From assembly GCA_022376515.1 (NCBI GenBank), contig WTXI01000588.1, forward strand, positions 1-13,086: a DNA stretch of 13,086 nt, read 5' to 3'. Position numbers and translations under genes: made by a program. The stretch's first letter is position 1; every line of letters starts with the position of its first letter. The DNA is from Lactifluus volemus. Taxonomy: Eukaryota; Basidiomycota; Agaricomycetes; Russulales; Russulaceae. Below the pieces are notes generated by a model that saw only the letters and a list, made by a program, of their open reading frames with translations, made no database searches and was not told where the DNA came from. This document shows, piece by piece, positions 10,133 to 13,086 of this stretch.

Positions 10133-10687
10133 TGGCTGACACGGTGGACGACTCTGAACCAATAATACTTTTTTTATTTATATTTAAAAAGGCCTGTAAT
10201 GAGTCTCAAGGAAACTGTGCATTAAATACACTCGTTGTAGAGGAATCGAGGATGAGCGCATCCCATACAAGCGAGTAGCGATCTATGACTAAGTATTGAC
10301 ACTACTGTTTGACCGGGCCGACTAACCTATTTTAGTGGTTAAAGTGAGATGTGGCAACAAGCATGCTTCGAGACAAGCAGATGGTGGTCGAAATTTAGAC
10401 TAGTGTAATTATAAAAGCGACGTTGAAACCATAATGATTGTTAGCAGAGGAGAAGAGAAAAGGAGAGACGAGTGCCGGGGTCCCGGTTTAGTTTGGGGAG
10501 TGGCACGGGGACGCAACGAATGGAAGGGAGGCGGAGTGAATGACCTTGTGGACGGGGCGTGCTAGTACGCTACGGACGGATACGACCAATCGTCCTGTCT
10601 GCTATAACTATAACGCTTACTCTGGCTAGCCTTTTCGTCTTAACCCAACCATCCCAACCCTATCTCTAGAGCACTTATTACGTCCCG
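10133..10687. promoter_or_regulatory. Divergent intergenic region, RTC1 / SIP5
   Basis: 555 bp between the two divergent starts, without a gene. It contains an A/T tract at about 10168-10191 next to RTC1, a purine-rich stretch at about 10444-10471, and a pyrimidine-rich leader just upstream of the SIP5 ATG (about 10640-10675). Short TATAACTATAA-like sequence near 10603-10613 could serve as a weak TATA element for SIP5. These are compositional observations; no factor site is assigned. Confidence 0.4.
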
Positions 10688-12392
10688 ATGGGAAACAGCG
10701 CATCGTCGTCCTCTTACCGTGGTCATCACGAGGACACTGTCGACTTTGGTTATCTCACTCCCCAAGGGGTCTACTCCGGCACAAGAGATTGGAAAGAAGA
10801 GGTCGTGACCCAATTCATCGTTGATCGAAAACTCGCCCCTTTTTATAGACCACTCGAAGACTACGATAGCTCTTGGGATGACGATCGAATCCTTGCCGCT
10901 CGTAAAGAAGCACCCGTCCCCGCCGAACATGAAGGTGCCGGTCCGCGGAGCGACGCTTCATCTCCTACCACGAAATCTACTCATCACAAGCGACCAAGCG
11001 TTTCCAAAGAATTACCACGTAATGCAGAGGCTGCGATCTACAGAGATGCTACAGAGTGTCCAATTTGTTTCCTCGTCCGTCTTTTTCCTCATCTCAACCC
11101 GCTCACTTCACCGCTCACTCTCTCTTATAGTATTACCCCAACAATATTAATCGTTCTCGTTGTTGTGATCAGGCAATTTGTTCAGAGTGTTTTGTGCAGA
11201 TAAAGAGAACGGACCCTACGATAACACACATGGTCTCCGAGCCAGCTTGTTGCCCGTTTTGTGTCCAAGAGAATTTCGGCATTGTTTACACTCATCCCCC
11301 CTGGAGGGCAGGCATTGGGAGCGAAGGATGGGCAAGTGGTCTCTACCCCCACCTTGATGATTCATCACGTTGATCCCCAATCTTCTTATTCCGGCATTAT
11401 TTCCAGGCACCTCCGACTGGCGGAGTCTCCAAAGGCTCTCAGCGTCGTTTGATAGCTCAAGTTAGACCTGGGAAACAAAGCGTTTCAAGAGCTTCGACCA
11501 TACGATCCTGATGTTTGACAGTGGGTATGCACCACCTATTTTAGTTGATGTGAACGTGCCATTTTTCCTCATATTGACAATCCAGATAAATCACCCGACT
11601 GGGAGCAAGTTGTGCTGTCCAAGCTGCGGCTCGCCGCGCAAATCGACGTATAATCATGACAAGTCGGACCGCTCGTTCCTGTAGCATCAGAGTGGGAGAA
11701 TTACCCATTGGCGTCGAAGCTGCATAGAAGAGATGGTGGAGTTCTCGAGCTAAGACGACGCAGCAGCAACAGAGAATCAACAGCTTTCTTGGTAATATGG
11801 GCTTTGGTAATCGAGATCTCGAGGAGGTGGCCTATTAGTCTCTCATGCTTTAAAGCACTAATCGCATCCTAGTTGATGATATGGAGGAATGAGCTGTCTT
11901 GCTGGAACACGAAGCTAGCAACGAAGGGAAGCCGACAGCAAGCTCGTAACGCGCTGAAGCGAGCGATAACAGCTCCATACAAGACCACCGAGGATCGAAA
12001 CTCACCATCATCGTCATCATCACCGACGGCTGAAGCCCCTTCATCCGATGCCGCCAGTGGCGCCGTGGTGTCTAGGCTCACCCCTCCTATTCCTGAGATC
12101 TCTCCTTCCCTCACGCCCAACTTGAACAATAGCTCACTCCCGATCCCTCAACCACTCCGAGAAAGTCCTCCTCCAAGTAAACCAGAACCAGCTGAAGTCG
12201 AATCTGAACCGTCTTCTTCCTCTGCCCCACCTCACCCCACCCCGAGTCGAATGGACTCGCTCCCTCGTCCGTCGCAACAAGGGAGGCATCGGGGGATCGG
12301 ACTTGGAAGGATATCGGTTTTTATCATCGGAATCTGAAGAGTCTGTTGTCGCGAGGGAGCCACTTTTATACGTGGATGAGAACGATGTATGA
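10688..12392 (+). CDS. Sip5-like RING-type protein, 3' half frame-broken
   Basis: Homolog of yeast Sip5, described as interacting with Snf1 kinase and Reg1/Glc7 phosphatase. The start [20 protein letters not shown] is typical, including a possible N-myristoylation glycine. Exon 1 is 10688-11074 and exon 2 is 11131-11331 (56-nt intron). Together they encode the zinc-finger core: ECPICFL, then [39 protein letters not shown]. The next junction fits a GC-AG intron, 11332-11406. From 11407 the frame meets TGA at 11509, yet recognisable family pieces continue in changing frames: YDPDV (about 11500), KSPDWEQV after an intron 11525-11585, RRANRRIIM (about 11627), [14 protein letters not shown] (about 11785), an intron 11827-11872, LLEHEA (about 11907), a Ser/Pro-rich tail, and the end [12 protein letters not shown] with TGA at 12390-12392. 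Either a recent pseudogene or an error-rich stretch of sequence; I cannot tell which. Confidence 0.8.
11332..11406 (+). other. Probable GC-AG intron in SIP5
   Basis: After ...GIGSEGW the DNA reads GCAAGTGG, the standard context of a GC donor, and ends TTATTTCCAG. Splicing in phase 0 joins to [14 protein letters not shown], a family-like continuation. A GT donor at 11337 would also splice to the same acceptor but gives a different frame without recognisable sequence. Reading through stops at TGA shortly after the donor. Confidence 0.55.
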
Positions 12393-12541
12393 GCCCAACG
12401 AACTGTTAGTTGTACAATTAGATTATCTTTCTATCGCCGGAGACCGGATACTATAAATGGCAAGAGGCTCCGACTCCGATATTTAAGTTGACGAAATTAC
12501 TTTTGCCTATCTTTTTCTCTAAACACCCTAGCTTGTTCTTC
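12393..12541 (+). promoter_or_regulatory. Upstream region of the Ca2+-ATPase gene with TATA box
   Basis: 149 bp between the SIP5 stop and the next ATG. It contains TATAAA at 12452-12457, about 85 bp before the ATG, followed by a pyrimidine-rich stretch (about 12500-12530), a usual arrangement in basidiomycete promoters. Confidence 0.5.
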
Positions 12542-13086
12542 ATGGAATCTCCATGGACGGCTACTCTGAAGGACATTTCACTCTTCTTCGACCTTGACCT
12601 AAAGCTTGGTTTGTCCCCGGAGCAAGTCGACCTTCACTCTGAACGTTATGGTACAAATGGTCTGTAATTTGGCCACGTATACACTTCCACCTACCCTACT
12701 AATCTCAACTATTCATAAAATAAAAGAAATTCCCGAAGAACCTGGAACACCCCTTTGGCAGCTCATCCTAGATCAATTCAAGGACCAACTCGTTCTCATT
12801 CTTCTTGGCTCCGCCGTCATATCTTTCATCTTGGCCTTACTCGAGGACGCAGAGCACGCTTCTCCTTTTGGCGCCTTTGTAGAGCCCTCAGTCATCCTCC
12901 TCATCCTTGTCGCAAACGCGACAGTCGGTGTCATTCAGGAGAACAATGCAGAACATGCCATCGATGTGCGCATCCTCGTCCTCGTTTAGCTAACTACTGA
13001 TCATCCTGCTTATCAGGCCTTGATGCAATATTCCCCTGACGAAGCAAACGTGCTCCGCTCCGGCAAACTCCACCCATGCATGCCTC
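12542..13086 (+). CDS. P-type Ca2+-transporting ATPase, SERCA-like, N-terminal part
   Basis: ATP-driven calcium pump of the ER/Golgi type (P2A). Only the N-terminus is in the window. Exons: 12542-12659, 12727-12965, 13017 to the window end; introns 12660-12726 and 12966-13016 have clear branch points (CTACTAATC and GCTAACTACTG). Exon 1 begins [18 protein letters not shown] and carries the cation-ATPase N-terminal domain ([17 protein letters not shown]). Exon 2 has [20 protein letters not shown], then the first membrane helix [19 protein letters not shown] and the second, [20 protein letters not shown], then [20 protein letters not shown]. The order matches SERCA pumps. At the window edge the frame gives [11 protein letters not shown], whereas the conserved motif (…IHAS) appears one frame away as PMHAS, suggesting one missing base near 13068-13074. 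Confidence 0.9.

Overview
The window reads as nuclear DNA of a filamentous or mushroom-type basidiomycete fungus (inferred, probably Agaricomycetes). Genes are packed tightly on both strands and are cut by many short introns, mostly 41-82 nt, with GT-AG ends and CTNAY-like branch points. The products are conserved eukaryotic housekeeping proteins. No bacterial signals, rRNA, tRNA or CRISPR were seen.

Layout, left to right. (1) 1-1045: no convincing gene. It holds a large imperfect, loopless palindrome (core 311-467, degenerate outer arms to about 274-492). (2) 1046-4448, minus: a 14-exon gene for a large adaptin, best matched to the epsilon subunit of AP-4, about 904 aa. One junction needs a 14-nt intron-like segment. 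(3) 4449-4590: a 142-bp divergent promoter with a CACGTG box. (4) 4591-5867, plus: BUB2/cdc16-type TBC GTPase-activating protein, 7 exons, 312 aa, both catalytic fingers present. (5) 6071-10132, minus: RTC1/SEA2/WDR24, an 11-exon WD40 plus C-terminal RING protein of about 1158 aa. It converges on BUB2 with 203 bp between stops. (6) 10133-10687: divergent intergenic region. (7) 10688-12392, plus: SIP5-type RING protein with an intact first half and a 3' half broken by many apparent single-base losses. It carries a probable GC-AG intron. (8) 12542-13086, plus: first exons of a SERCA/PMR1-like P-type Ca2+-ATPase, cut off by the window end.

The genes do not form a pathway, but two of them touch nutrient signalling by family knowledge: Rtc1 (SEACAT/GATOR2, TORC1 control) and Sip5 (Snf1-interacting in yeast). 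Bub2 acts in mitotic exit/septation and AP-4 in trans-Golgi sorting. I found no clearly new system. The items most worth checking are the palindrome, the cluster of frame breaks limited to the right-hand 1.7 kb, the 14-nt micro-intron or frameshift in the adaptin, and the presence of AP-4 epsilon in a fungus.
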